Shown: positions 1-10,210 of the stretch, one piece after another | Position numbering within the stretch: the first letter of the stretch is position 1 | Layout: each line of letters begins with the position of its first letter | Assembly (NCBI GenBank): GCA_015039315.1 | Contig: WIDE01000002.1 | Coordinates: 62,001 to 126,000, forward strand | DNA: 64,000 nt | Origin: Clavulina sp. PMI_390 | Taxonomy: Eukaryota > Basidiomycota > Agaricomycetes > Cantharellales > Hydnaceae | Direction of reading: 5' to 3' | Program-made: the position numbers and the translations under genes | Notes under the pieces: generated by a model | Database searches by the model: none | Told to the model about the DNA's origin: nothing | Seen by the model: only the letters and a program-made list of their open reading frames with translations

Positions 1-88
1 TCACAAATATATATTTAGACCAATGATCGACTGTCCGACCACGCAGAGCATGCCACTTACCCTTCCAACCCCCTCCCCCTAAGACACC

Positions 89-736
89 ATGGTGATTCAT
101 GTCCGTGCTGGACGAGACCTGAGACGAGTGACCGAAGGAGAGCTATCCCATCGCTCCAAACGTCCACTATCCAAACGGCTCGCCAAGTCTCTAACCACAC
201 CCCCCGTGGACCCACCGCGCAACCCCAAACGAGCAGTCCCCTTCACCCGGTCATCTGCCGGAAAAATCTTCGTCGTCAACGCCGATGGCTCTACTCAATC
301 CTTCGATGTCATCGCGCAATTGATAACCAAGTGCGCCGCCCTCCACTCGATCAAGGATGGCTGCAGCTGTCGCATCGCTCGTGCCCGCTCGATCCTCGAC
401 TACGCAGAGTGGGTGATCCAGAATGATCTTAATGTCTGCCCGCACGAGGAAGGCTATTGTCAGCTACGACGGGACGCGGGACTGATGGACTTTGTGTGGT
501 CAATTGCGAAACCTACGCCCTTGCAGAGGCACGAACATGAGTGCTGCAATGAGGGCGGGTTTTCGAGGCGTGCTAAGAATACTGCAGGGCGATTACTGCT
601 TGAGGAGAGCGATGACACTCCTGCCGAGTACACTGCGTTTGAGCGTCCTCCGGCGTCACCCTGCGACTCTGATAACGTCAAGGGGAGTTCTAGCGATAAT
701 ACAGCATGCGAAAGTCCCACCAATAACCTCCAGTAA
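89..736 (+). CDS. Orphan hypothetical protein, 215 aa, single exon
   Basis: Uninterrupted ATG-to-stop frame of 215 codons. The N-terminal third is basic and Pro-rich. The middle (about residues 55-145) is more globular and Cys/His-rich, with CSC at about residue 91, CPHEEGYC at about 117-124 and a late HEHECC stretch. The tail is Ser/Asp-rich and probably disordered. I see no signal peptide or membrane segment and do not recognise the family. The clustered Cys/His residues could bind metal, but their spacing matches no finger I know. It lies upstream of, and tail-to-tail with, the decayed minus-strand gene at 837-1535. No intron is needed to keep the frame open, which is unusual in this intron-rich window, so it may be a lineage-specific gene or a chance ORF. 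Confidence 0.45.
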   Translation: MVIHVRAGRDLRRVTEGELSHRSKRPLSKRLAKSLTTPPVDPPRNPKRAVPFTRSSAGKIFVVNADGSTQSFDVIAQLITKCAALHSIKDGCSCRIARARSILDYAEWVIQNDLNVCPHEEGYCQLRRDAGLMDFVWSIAKPTPLQRHEHECCNEGGFSRRAKNTAGRLLLEESDDTPAEYTAFERPPASPCDSDNVKGSSSDNTACESPTNNLQ

Positions 737-836
737 CCACCCTCCCACAGCTGGTTTGTTCTATTACGACTCATGCTTCTAATTTTTTTTGTTCGTTCCT
801 TCTTGGATGAAACTCTGCCGATTGCCAATCATCTCT

Positions 837-1535
837 CTACATTAATGCGTTTGTATATTGTGCCGTTTTCCCATGTACCATCGCCATCGCTATAATACTA
901 CTACCTACTATCTCCCATAAATAGTACCTTTTGTCGGGCGAATCCTTTCCTGTCACCTTCCTAAAATAGACGAATTTCTTACCTTTGTGCCCAATGGAGG
1001 TTGTGATGAACAGCTCCGCACCTTGTCCTTTCACATATGCATACATTTCTTTGCCGCTCAAGCAGCGTCGGGCCTTCGGCGCTGTATGACTTGGCCATAG
1101 CGCGGGAGGTGTGCGGCCGGAAGAACTGCCCCTCCATCGCCTCAGACAAAGCAGCGGCCTGTTCGTGTGTATTTCTGACTCATTCAATACCACGGCATTG
1201 TGATTCAGTTTCTGAGTCACAAAAGAGAAGATATGAAAAAGAACGGGCCCATCGCCTCGCGATATCCTGCCACCCATCGGTCGGTGCTATTGACCCTGCT
1301 GCACACCGCATGTAGACATCATGGAGGGTCCGCGCTGGCAACACTGTTCCGCCAAATGGGAAGGACTTCCCGACCGGACGTGTCGCACTTTTCCCCCGTG
1401 AAGACCCCAAAATTTTGTGATATTGCTCGATTTTCTTATTTTGTGGCGTACCAAGACTTTTCTAAGCCTCACGTCTTCGTGTTCGAGTTCAACAAGCTGA
1501 ACACTGGTGGGTGGAGACGCCGTCGTTGTTCCCAC
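837..1535 (-). pseudogene. Relic of a minus-strand gene divergent from the 2136 membrane-protein gene (copy A)
   Basis: Two overlapping minus-strand open frames (837-1277 and 1287-1535) cover this stretch but do not join into one convincing gene. Weak similarity to the sequence upstream of the second membrane-protein gene (41563-42166) occurs in the same order and orientation. One match is a short frame with the core DVRLRKVLV (copy B: DLRLRKLVL). A second is SIGHKGKKF (copy B: SIEHKGDE). Copy B has stops in these frames, which suggests a divergent partner gene duplicated with its neighbour and since decayed. I cannot name the protein. Copy A might still be expressed in part. Confidence 0.35.
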
Positions 1536-1856
1536 GGTCTCGCCCAGTGAAGTCGCCCCTGCATTCAGCCCGATCTTTTGACATGGTCAGTGACAAGCTG
1601 TCATTAGGTCACCCCCTAGAACAATAAGGAGTTAAGGACTTAACGGAGACAATAGAAATGATCGGGGGGTGGGTTTTATCCCTTAAGGCCGCAGAACGAC
1701 CGTCGGCCAAACAGTGGTAAACTAGTCAAATGTATTGGTTCCCCTCAATGGCCGCCTCTAACTCCACATCGTCCACAGCGACGAGAACGGCCTAGCCTCC
1801 CAATGCTGCCACCTGTGTGTCCTGGAATGGGTTTAATGTATCCATTGAGCCATATA

Positions 1857-1992
1857 CAACCGTCCCTCAGGGAACCGACGCGATGACTCTGTTGTCAGAG
1901 GTTGTTTGGTGACGTGAGTCCACTGAATGAGAACAAGCCACGAATTATCGACTGTCTATGTCCGCCGGCCTAACAGCACAAGCGTATATAAG
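1857..1992 (+). promoter_or_regulatory. Promoter of membrane-protein gene copy A
   Basis: Contains CAACCGTCCCTCAGG (1857-1871), ACTGTCTATGTCCGCC (1951-1966) and a TATA box TATATAAG (1985-1992) 151 nt before the ATG. All three recur in the promoter of the paralogue at 42564. There the 16-nt element again starts exactly 34 nt before the TATA box. Confidence 0.55.
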
Positions 1993-2135
1993 AATGCCGC
2001 GTCCCAGCACCTCTTTGCTATCTCCCCAGACACCCTACGCAGTCTCTAGCTCATCGACTAGCCCTCGTGCTCCAGTCTTCAGCGTTTCGCATCCACATCC
2101 ACCACCATCCACATCGACCTACTCTCCTGAATAAG

Positions 2136-2810
2136 ATGTCTCCTTCCCGCACTACTACTCCTGCTCCTCGCCCTGCATCTCGCGGCGCTTTCGAGCTGCA
2201 CGTTGAATCCGTGCGCGCTGCTCGCGCTGAGGCCCTGTCCCAGCTTGTCCAGCCGACTTCGGTCGCGCCACCCCAATACGTCCTGCCTACTCTTCCAGCA
2301 TACGACGAGAAGTCAAGCTTTGAGTCGGTCGACGATGAGAAGAAGGCATCAGATATCACCGTCCAGTCTGCTCGAGCTTCGCCTGTGCCAGTCGTCCTCA
2401 AGGATGGCAAGAGCAATCGCGTCACGACCGATGATGGGCCCGAGCCCAAGACGCTCGCGCGATCTCTATTCTTCTATGGCTTCAGTAAGTCCCAATCTTA
2501 CTTTCACACACTCATTCGTGACCTTTTACTTATCAACAACGCACTTCTTTCTTCTTTAGTCTTCCCTCTCTTCTGGCTCATTGGTGCTGGTATCCTCTTC
2601 GCCGATCTGCGATACCACCAAACCGCCGAAGAGTTCGCCGAAGATCCTCGCACACACGAGGAGCGTGTAGCAGACCTCAAGGTTCTCCGCGCCGCCGAGG
2701 TGCGCTGGGCATGGTACTCGCTATACGCCATCGTCCTGCTAGTACTAGCAGTCGCAATCCCCCTCCTGATTTGGGCAGGCGCCACTGGGAGATTCACTGG
2801 CATCCACTAA
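2136..2810 (+). CDS. Two-pass membrane protein, copy A
   Basis: Two exons (2136-2484 and 2560-2810) with a phase-1 GT-AG intron, giving about 199 aa. Residues 1-115 are a polar, Ser/Pro/Thr-rich, probably cytosolic segment containing RAARAEALSQLVQPT. A conserved block with PEPKTLARSLFFYGF follows. The first membrane helix is FPLFWLIGAGILF and the second, near the C-terminus, is WYSLYAIVLLVLAVAIPLLI. Between them is a charged loop with DLRYHQTAEE and KVLRAAEVRWA. The family appears to be a conserved fungal one of unknown function; I infer this from the general pattern and cannot name it. The paralogue at 42564-43266 has the same intron position and very similar helices but a more divergent head, so both copies are probably functional. 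The upstream promoter is also conserved. Confidence 0.85.
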   Translation: MSPSRTTTPAPRPASRGAFELHVESVRAARAEALSQLVQPTSVAPPQYVLPTLPAYDEKSSFESVDDEKKASDITVQSARASPVPVVLKDGKSNRVTTDDGPEPKTLARSLFFYGFSKSQSYFHTLIRDLLLINNALLSSLVFPLFWLIGAGILFADLRYHQTAEEFAEDPRTHEERVADLKVLRAAEVRWAWYSLYAIVLLVLAVAIPLLIWAGATGRFTGIH

Positions 2811-3783
2811 TCGTGCCCTCTCCCTCACCCCCACTCTGCTCGTCCCAAAAATATCCTTATTCAAAGATAAATTATGCCTTCATTCCAATTCCCCATCGTC
2901 TCCTTTTTACCCCTAGCCTCGCGGCGCTAGACGCACGCCGTCAACTGCACACACTCCTTGCCTCGGCTCTTATTCTTGCTGTTATACCATGTATCATTAG
3001 ATATAGTAACACTTTGTGTTATTATCTCGCCTTGCTGTCTCCTGCTACCCTTAGTACTTTGTAGCTTCACAATCGAATCATCCCGCTTCATCTCCGCTCT
3101 TGTTTGGTCCGAGGTCTCATTGAGTGACTGCCAGTGGCAGCTCGAGGTATATTGGGTGGCTGCAGCGCCCTGAGGTGGTAGTGCATAGCCAACGATCGCT
3201 CCATGACTCATGGACCATGAGTGAGTGGGGTGTTCGACAATCGCTCCATTTTTTTCTATTCATTGTGCGGCCGCGCTTGTACATAGGTTCGGGGCTTCAT
3301 CATCCGCATTGAGACAAACTCTGCCCCGAGTTTGGGTAATATAACCTGACTAACCCCCCCCCCCCCCCCCTCTCACACACAGTGATCGATTTCCGAATCA
3401 AACCCCTCCAAAAAACTTCGAGTTTACTCCCTTTCCATTTTCCACTTATTATCCGTGAACCATTTAATTCCTCTCATCGTACCTCACCCTCTACAGTTTT
3501 TTTCCTTCATCTGAGACACCTGGCCTCCGCCCATGTTCTCTATCACACCCCAGCGTGCGGATGAGCTTGAAGCGGCGAGTAAACAATTAATTATCCGAGG
3601 TCTGAACACCATGAACCCGGTGGTGGGGTGTGGTTTATGAAGGCATAGAGGATATAGGAACATGTCGTAAGCAAGCACACGGGGAAAATTAGGACTAACT
3701 GGAAGTGTCTAACTGAATTGTTTATCAAGTTTGGTGTATGTAGAGAAATCTATTGTTAAAGAGATGCAATAATGTGGCAGTTA
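2811..3783. other. Intergenic: 3' flank of copy A, homopolymer C tract
   Basis: The first 280 nt keep weak similarity to the 3' flank of copy B (for example TTTGTAGCTT near 3060 and 43500). A run of 17 C lies at 3354-3370. One member of a direct-repeat pair is at 3097-3127. I see no gene. Confidence 0.6.
3097..3127 (+). repeat. Direct repeat, left member (about 31 bp)
   Basis: CTCTTGTTTGGTCCGAGGTC, continued by TCATTGAGTG, recurs at 6366-6396 with one C/T change. Weaker similarity seems to continue downstream: GCATTGA plus a GCCCCG motif about 170 nt further on in this copy, and about 40 nt further on in the right copy. Confidence 0.6.
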
Positions 3784-5243
3784 TCACCAAATTGAAGAAA
3801 CTCGAAGCACAGACAACAGCAGCCGAATTAATTTGGATAGAAAATACACAGGCGTTCTAGTGGTAATGTCCTCACTCCCGAACAAGGATTGAGGCTGAGA
3901 AATGAAAGATGTGTCAGAAACCGCGTCGCCTTTTACAGAGACTTTCAAACCGTCATGCGCTGGACGAACCCAGGATGCAGAGTCGGGTGCGATCAGAGGA
4001 AAGCCTTTGGCATGCAGGGCAGCCATCTCAGATGCACTCTTGATCGCTCCGCTCACAGCCTCGCTCATCACCACATACTCATTGTGAGTAGCTGCATGGC
4101 AGAAGCCCGTCAAATAAGTCCGGGTGGCCCCAATCCTACGCCCAATGGCTACGGACTGAGCAAAGGAAAAATGGGACGGATGCGGCTGCAGCTGTAGGCA
4201 GTCAAGGACACACACAGCCGGAGGGCTCGTGCCTGACTTTATAACTTGCCACGCCTCATCTGGAATATGCGACGCATCGGAAATGTAGATGAGCTGGTCG
4301 GAGAACTTGAAGCCGAAACTCCGGAAAGGTATGTTCTTAGACTTGATGAGTGGAGGGGTTTGAAGGGGTGCTGTGGAAGGTCGATCGCTCGAGGCCGCAT
4401 GACAGAACCCGTGGTGTACTATTGGTCAAGCAGCTCACTGTTAGAAACCCATGGTGTGACCGAGTGATCGGTTGCATCATGATACTCGCCGGCAAAAGGG
4501 GTCACAAAGATTTCTGTATTACCAATCTCAAACATTGTCTGTTCTGATATGATATGCCATCTAAATTCTGGGACCTAGTAGGCTGAGTTAGCAAGTGCGT
4601 CTGAGAATCAAGTCATAGTGCATACGTCACCGCTACCAGTGGCGCGCTCTTTATGCACTAGGTACGGGAACGAACGCTTTACCGCCTCAAAAGTGTCCAA
4701 CGACAGATAGATGTCGATGAAAGGCTGGATTAGCCCGTATAGTGTCCAAGCTATAGAGTCCAAGTACGTTAGCGGTGGAGCGCCCCAGAAAAGAAATCTA
4801 CGCACAGCGAAGGTCGTCGAGCCCGTTCATGGCTGTATCACGTCATTGGTAAGCCGCCTATCCTAGATCTTGTCGAACACTATCTCACCGTCAGCATGAG
4901 AGTGTGTGATAAGCACAGCGTCAATCTTTCGAAGACTGTGCTTTGGAAACCATTCCAGCGCCGCCGCTTGGAAAGTCTTTCCAACATCAATGACCACAGT
5001 CCTACGTGAATGTCGTGCTCAGACTATGGCCCGCTGTGAACTAAGCAGAAAGGCGTACACTGGTTCAGCTTCTTTATTGTGGACGCGAACTACGGCAGAA
5101 GTGTTCCTTCTTATATTTGCTTTGCCTCGTGCGGTCAAGGTAGAAAGGCACGTCTCGCAAGCCTGCCTATCTGCGGGAGCTGTGAGGCAGTCGATATATG
5201 GGAGCCCCGCAGAGCTACCGGTGCCCAGGAAGAGGATATCCAT
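3784..5243 (-). CDS. Metallo-beta-lactamase-fold hydrolase (PhnP / S. pombe C777.06c-like)
   Basis: Reconstructed from several exons on the minus strand. The start is the ATG at 5243, because MDILFLGTGSSAGLP is the usual beginning of this family. Exon 1 (5059-5243) also carries the CLTAP...CETCLS cysteine motif. Exon 2 (4889-5001) ends with THSHAD, the start of the HxHxDH metal motif. After an intron it continues as AMNGLDDLR and then SWTLYGLIQPFIDIYL. A later exon starts PEFRWHII. The last exon contains ISDASHIPDEAW (a metal-ligand Asp), QPHPSHFS and GFCHAATHNEYV, and ends at the TGA at 3784. The residues for a binuclear metal site therefore appear intact. The substrate is unknown; relatives act on phosphodiester-type or cyclic substrates. 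The gene lies between two 31-bp direct repeats. Confidence 0.85.
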
Positions 5244-6993
5244 GTCAAAAAGTGTCCGCCTATTGCTACAGCTGGATGTTGCTCTTATGTAGCAGAGATG
5301 CGTGAGGTTTGGTAAGACACGTTGCGACCTCAAGGCAAAAGTAGGCTCACCCGAGCCGTTCACGCATTCTCTGGGGAGTCGCTGATAGCCCGCCAGCTAG
5401 GGTGGTTTAATAAGGCAGAGTTTCCAGCCTTCATTGTTCCGCGGATGTCGCTAACCCCACAGTGTGCAGTAAACAAACTACTCCAGGACCATCCGCTTAG
5501 GAAGAGCCTGTTCCCGTGGTGTCAAAAGCTGAAATGCCCAAGCACGCTAACCAAGGCAACCACTGGCACTCTTATTCTCTGGCAATCACGGTCCGAGATG
5601 ACTAGTGCTGAATTTCCATGTTTAATGTTAGTCGCATACCTTACTTTTCAGAACAGAGGTGGCAGCGATAAACCGGAGAAACGCCGCAAAGTAGTGGTGC
5701 GGCGGAACCGTCGACCTAGTGATCACTTCTTGCTAAACATCCCTCAACCTTGCGGATCTGACAGCAGCAAAAGCGCGCGTAAATGCATCATGAATGGAAG
5801 TCAGCTTAGCACTAGTATAGGACACTGGTGGCAGCCGCGTGCTGGAAAGATATCATTGATCATCTCCCAACTAGATGAAAAACAGCTGTATGCAGCAATC
5901 CTTTACACATGGACCACCAATGTAGATCGCGCATGAGCAGAGTTGTGTTTTCAATGAACAATACAAGCCTGAAAAGGTGAAAGCATAAGCTTGAGCAACA
6001 TGGCTAGTCCCCACTTCTCATATCACAATCGAATGCCACCAAGGGCCTCGAGATCACATGACTGTACAATTGTTGCAACACTACCTAATGTTAGTGCGCT
6101 ATAGTATGAATTGATCAGTGAGCTGTACACTAGTTGAGGATTCTGAGGCCGCACGTCTATGGTGCCTATTGGTGTGTCCATAACCGCCGCCACGACTATA
6201 ATCCTGGCCGGCAGCAGCCGCTGTCATAGGATCAGAAAAATATAGTATTGGGTATGGCCGGCGATGCTCACCAGCACGGCTACTCGTCCTGCCCGTTGAC
6301 GTGACCGGATGACAACTGTTCTATCCTATTCTGCTCTGTTTGGTTTCGACTGGATTTGGCAATCACTCTTGTTTGGTCCGAGGTCTCACTGAGTGGCGGC
6401 TCCTGCATTGACATAAACGATCCTCGCCCCGCCTTCGTCTAAGCCTCATCGCGACGTAAAGATCACCAAGGGATCGAGGATGTTTAGTAGGGTGTCGCTC
6501 TTGCCGATTTGACTGATAGATGGTAGATCGAGGCGCTCAATAGTATGGCCTTCAAGGTTGTCACTAGCGACGTGTTATGCTAAGCATGCCCTTTGTGTAC
6601 TGACGATGAAACCAATCACTCTTCCCCAAGATTAATCTATCTCTGTACCTTAATCTCGATGTTCGGCTAACACAAGTTTGGCGACGAATGTGCCATCCTC
6701 CTCGCTAGTGCCCATCTCGACCACCCAAGTACACGTACACGGTTCAAGCCTTTATCCCTCGACATTGAGAGCCATCGTATAAGGGTAGCGAGGCGATGAG
6801 ATCTTATCTGCCGCTCTGATGGACTCTGATGGGCTGGCATCCCAGAATGCAAAGAGCCTAACGCCGTCCACAACCGAGAGAGAAAGAGGTCGTAAGGGCT
6901 CAAGCGCGCCACCTGGTCCGACTCTGCTTCCTACCACCCGACCTCTTCCATATGTAAAGGGCTTTCATTGTTGATTGGCACCGACTAAGGATC
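5244..6993. other. Gene-poor interval
   Basis: The only long frame (5322-5936, plus) has no ATG until well inside, no recognisable domain, and composition like non-coding sequence; I treat it as chance. The right direct repeat is at 6366-6396. The last 100 nt are the promoter side of the next gene. I see no RNA gene. Confidence 0.5.
6366..6396 (+). repeat. Direct repeat, right member (about 31 bp)
   Basis: Matches 3097-3127 at all but about one position, same orientation, 3.27 kb apart. The hydrolase gene lies between the two members. Confidence 0.6.
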
Positions 6994-7992
6994 ATGTCCT
7001 CTATCGCCAATCCCCCAAGTGTTGGCCCTGCGCTCTCGCGCTTCACGTCAGTTTTCCAGCGTACGGTGAGCTCCTCTGCATACGCCCTCCCCTCAATTAA
7101 CCCAGCTTACCTCCCTTCCACTTCATAGTACGGCATCCACCTCTTCCAAGGTCTCTTCAATGCGGCGAAACCTGGAATTGTCAGTCACGGTATCTGGGCA
7201 AACAACAAGCCTTCTTCGCTGAAGGCAGCTAGGCTTACTCGACAACCCCCTGGTGGAGTTCTTATCCCATTCAACCCATTCCCGGTGGTCCACGACGTCG
7301 CTGCTGCTGCTCCCCATCCTACCATTATCAGCAACGTATGCAAGCCCAAGTTCCGAATCGAGGTCGAGGACAGTGACTCCGAGTCTGATTTCGGCACGGT
7401 TATTGGCTCCATTGACGGAGAAGATATCTCTCCACCCTCCTCTCCCTCATTCACCGCGTGTAGTCTCCCAGAAGAACGGCCTCCCGATATATCAATCGGC
7501 GATCTTCCTGGAGACGACATCATTTTCGGGAAGTATGCTATCGCCAAGCATCGTGAGGCTATGGCGGAGTCTGAGATGGAAGAGGAAACGGATACGGCTC
7601 CAAAGTCCAGCTTGCTCCTCCGTTTCCAGGATGAACCCGATACCTCTTTTCCTTCGGCTGGCGACCCTGTCGTCGACGCGAACAAGACGACCTCTCGCCC
7701 TTTCGGTTCCTTCCCTCCCCTTCTGAGTTCTTCCCCCTGGGCATCTATTGACAAGGATGCTGAAGTCCGTGCATGGGAGAACACATGCTGCGCTGAGGGA
7801 CACCAAGGTGTGCATGCGCTTATCGACAATTACTTGTATGGCCGTGAGGACCTGTTCCACTACGCGAAGGGCAAGTTCGCCCCGTTCGATCCAATTGAGG
7901 TGGACTACGACGAGATGCAGATGGTCGATAGTGAGATTGAGTCGCTTGTTGAGCACGTAGCTGAATTCGTGCTTGGATCGGACAGTGACTAA
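6994..7992 (+). CDS. Conserved unknown acidic protein
   Basis: Exon 1 begins at the ATG at 6994 (MSSIANPPSVGPALSRF). One intron (GTGAGC...TTCATAG, ending just before 7130) joins it to a second exon that is open to the TAA at 7992, giving about 310 aa. The N-terminal 75 residues (YGIHLFQGLFNAAKPG, then LTRQPPGGVLIPFNPFPVV) are the most structured part. The middle is Ser/Pro/Asp/Glu-rich. The C-terminus has a second ordered block (WENTCCAEGHQGVHALIDNY and then a DLFHYAKGKF segment) and an acidic end. I see no signal peptide, membrane helix or catalytic motif. The pattern fits a basidiomycete-specific regulatory or scaffold protein, but no function can be assigned. Confidence 0.75.
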
Positions 7993-8413
7993 GCTCGTGC
8001 GACCTCGTTCCGCATAAGTAGCCTTGTGGTACGGCTCTTCTGCCCTGTTGGTGCTTCTCGCCGCCGGCGCGTACGCACATAGCCATGCATCGTAATTGGT
8101 GCAATCCGTATATCCCTCGCTTTAAGGTGGCCCTCATCTAGCATTTCGTCCCGTTTGCGACTGGGTCCCTTGATTGCCAGGAGAAATATCTACTCATTGG
8201 ACATTGACATGTAAATACATATTTTATGGACATTTGCAGTTCTACCTGCTCGTTCAAGAGAGCGTTTGGTGCTGTGATATACATGTCGAGTTGGGATGTC
8301 TTCATATGGGCACAGTGAGATTAGACCATGGTTATATTGACCGGACACCCGGGAAGGGCGAACGCCGACGTATGAAAAGACAACACAAGGTTTTCCTCTT
8401 GAAGGACGATGTC
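7993..8413. other. Intergenic, convergent 3' ends
   Basis: Lies between the stop of the 6994 gene and the stop of the chitosanase gene. I see nothing beyond presumed 3' UTRs. Confidence 0.5.
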
Positions 8414-9813
8414 TCATCCGAACCCGAGATTTGCGACCAATTTCATCACAAGCGAATCGCCTAGAGCTCGCAAGGCACCGAAGTCACCAACGTAGCTCCA
8501 TCCTACGTCAGGGACGACCGCATCATCTCCCCCGAACACAATATCTACCCATTAGACGGATCATCAACCGCAGCTCGATTAGCTCCTCAAGCCAACAAGC
8601 ACGTGGCATGCGGGAGAGAAGAGAATTTGTTGAAGCAATGTGATACGCACAGGTAACATCTGCCTTTCCGTGGCCGTTCCCGCCATCTAGGTTTTCCTCT
8701 GGGAAGCAAGTTCGAGCTAAGAGCCAGGACGCCTCGCCAATGACTTCAGGGTCATCACCATTACTCTGTAGCATTGTCATCGGAGGTAAAGAAACAAATC
8801 ATACGGAAAAGCACAGTTATTCGTTCAAGACCTCATGTGGTAGCAGCTGAGAACGAGGAGATAGTGGACGTACATCTCCAAATATGGCGTAGAACATTTG
8901 TCCATCGCAGATCACGACGGCAAGGTTGTTTCCAGCCAGCTGTTTTCGTTGTGGAGGGTGTGAGATGAACGAATAGGGGATGACGACCCTATGGAAGTGA
9001 GGGGTATGAGGACCACATGCAGCGAGTACACGGGAGGTAAGGGGAGATATACACCATGGGACAGCGTAGGCCGAGAGTGCGCCCCAGTCGGTAACGTTCT
9101 GGCCATCCGGGTTGTTCTTGCACTGTCGTAGTGTTATCCGCGTAGATGTGTTATGAGGGGGCGAGTCCGCGTATTCGGCACAGGACTTACCTGATAGTCG
9201 ATACCGTCGCAATCGACATCCATGTCTGCGATGAAGTAATATGCAGGAGACTATTGGGATATTACGTGAGAGTTGCATGTGGCTTGCAGTTAGAGACTTA
9301 CGTCGGTAAAGTTGAGCCAATCTCCATAGATTGTTGCCTTTGCTATTTGGGGGAGGAAGCTTCGGTATTGCGGTGGAGCATTTCAAATCTGCTAGGCAAC
9401 TTACTTTTAGAACCTGCAGAGGTGGGATATTGTGCCAGCGAGTAGTTACCACTTGAGGCAGCGAGCATGAGATTGTGGACGAGTGTTGAGGAAACATTAG
9501 CCGCAAACTGATCAGCGGGAGTTTGCATGGTGTTGACCGAGGCTGACGACAGAGGGTAGACGCTAGTTGGGGGTACTGAAGTAGAGCCAGAGGTGGTCAC
9601 CGTTGGTGCTAGTGTCATGAATGTGTCTGCGGTAGGTGATGTATCTGCAGGAGAGAGAAAAGTGCCCCATGATGTTGTGAAACCCCCATTTTCAGAAGCG
9701 AATGTGTTTTGTGGTGAGAGATTTATCGCGTTTGCGGAGACTGTTGGATGGCCCAACGCATTAGCACCGAGCTCTAACAGGGTAAGGGCGGACCCTAGTG
9801 ACAGCAGTTGCAT
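8414..9813 (-). CDS. Secreted endo-chitosanase, glycoside hydrolase family 75
   Basis: Start ATG at 9813: MQLLSLGSALTLLELGANAL is a plausible signal peptide, followed by a Ser/Thr-rich linker (about residues 25-90). The catalytic domain is split over several exons: SSGNYSLAQYPTSAGSK, then ATIYGDWLNFTD, then YYFIADMDVDCDGIDYQ, then CKNNPDGQNVTDWGALSAYA. Next come NLAVVICDGQMFYAIFGD, GEASWLLARTCFPEE and YIVFGGDDAVVPDVGW, with the TGA at 8414. The DMDVDCDG motif, the CDG...GD segment and the following GEAS glutamate are the family hallmarks and hold the acidic catalytic pair, so the active site looks intact. Splice junctions keep frame at each join I checked (for example ADVT|YIVFGG). The enzyme hydrolyses beta-1,4 bonds of chitosan outside the cell. 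Likely roles are remodelling the fungus's own wall or attacking other fungi; the sequence does not say which. Confidence 0.9.
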
Positions 9814-10210
9814 AGAGAGAAAGAAAACTGGAGAATTTACTGAACGCCTAGAGGGTGCATCCTTGTAGTGTAGGGACAAAGCGGTCCGTTTCACATCCCT
9901 CGATGAAGCTACACCACGGGTGCATCATATACCGGCCTAGAACGTTGCAGGGCGTCAGGGGTGGTAATAGATAATCGTTGTCGAAATGGATAAGCGGAGG
10001 TGCGGCTCGTGTCAGTTGTGCATGGAAACTTGATCCGCGATCATTTCTCAACGTGCAAGTTTCCACAGTAGTTGAAGCGCATCAAGATTATATTTTGGAC
10101 ATATGGAATCGTAGGTCAGAATACAAAGCGCGTCGAGGCGAGGCAAGGAGGCGCCGGATAATGGGGCTGGAGACATGAAGGAAACGAATGCGCTGCAGCA
10201 CACTCTCGTA
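9814..10210. other. Intergenic: chitosanase promoter side
   Basis: About 400 nt between the chitosanase start and the stop of the FAM32A-like gene. I see no gene. Confidence 0.5.

Noticed and set aside
5322..5936. 204-codon plus-strand open frame downstream of the hydrolase start
   Set aside because: Begins on TTG, has no ATG until well inside, no domain, and composition like non-coding sequence.
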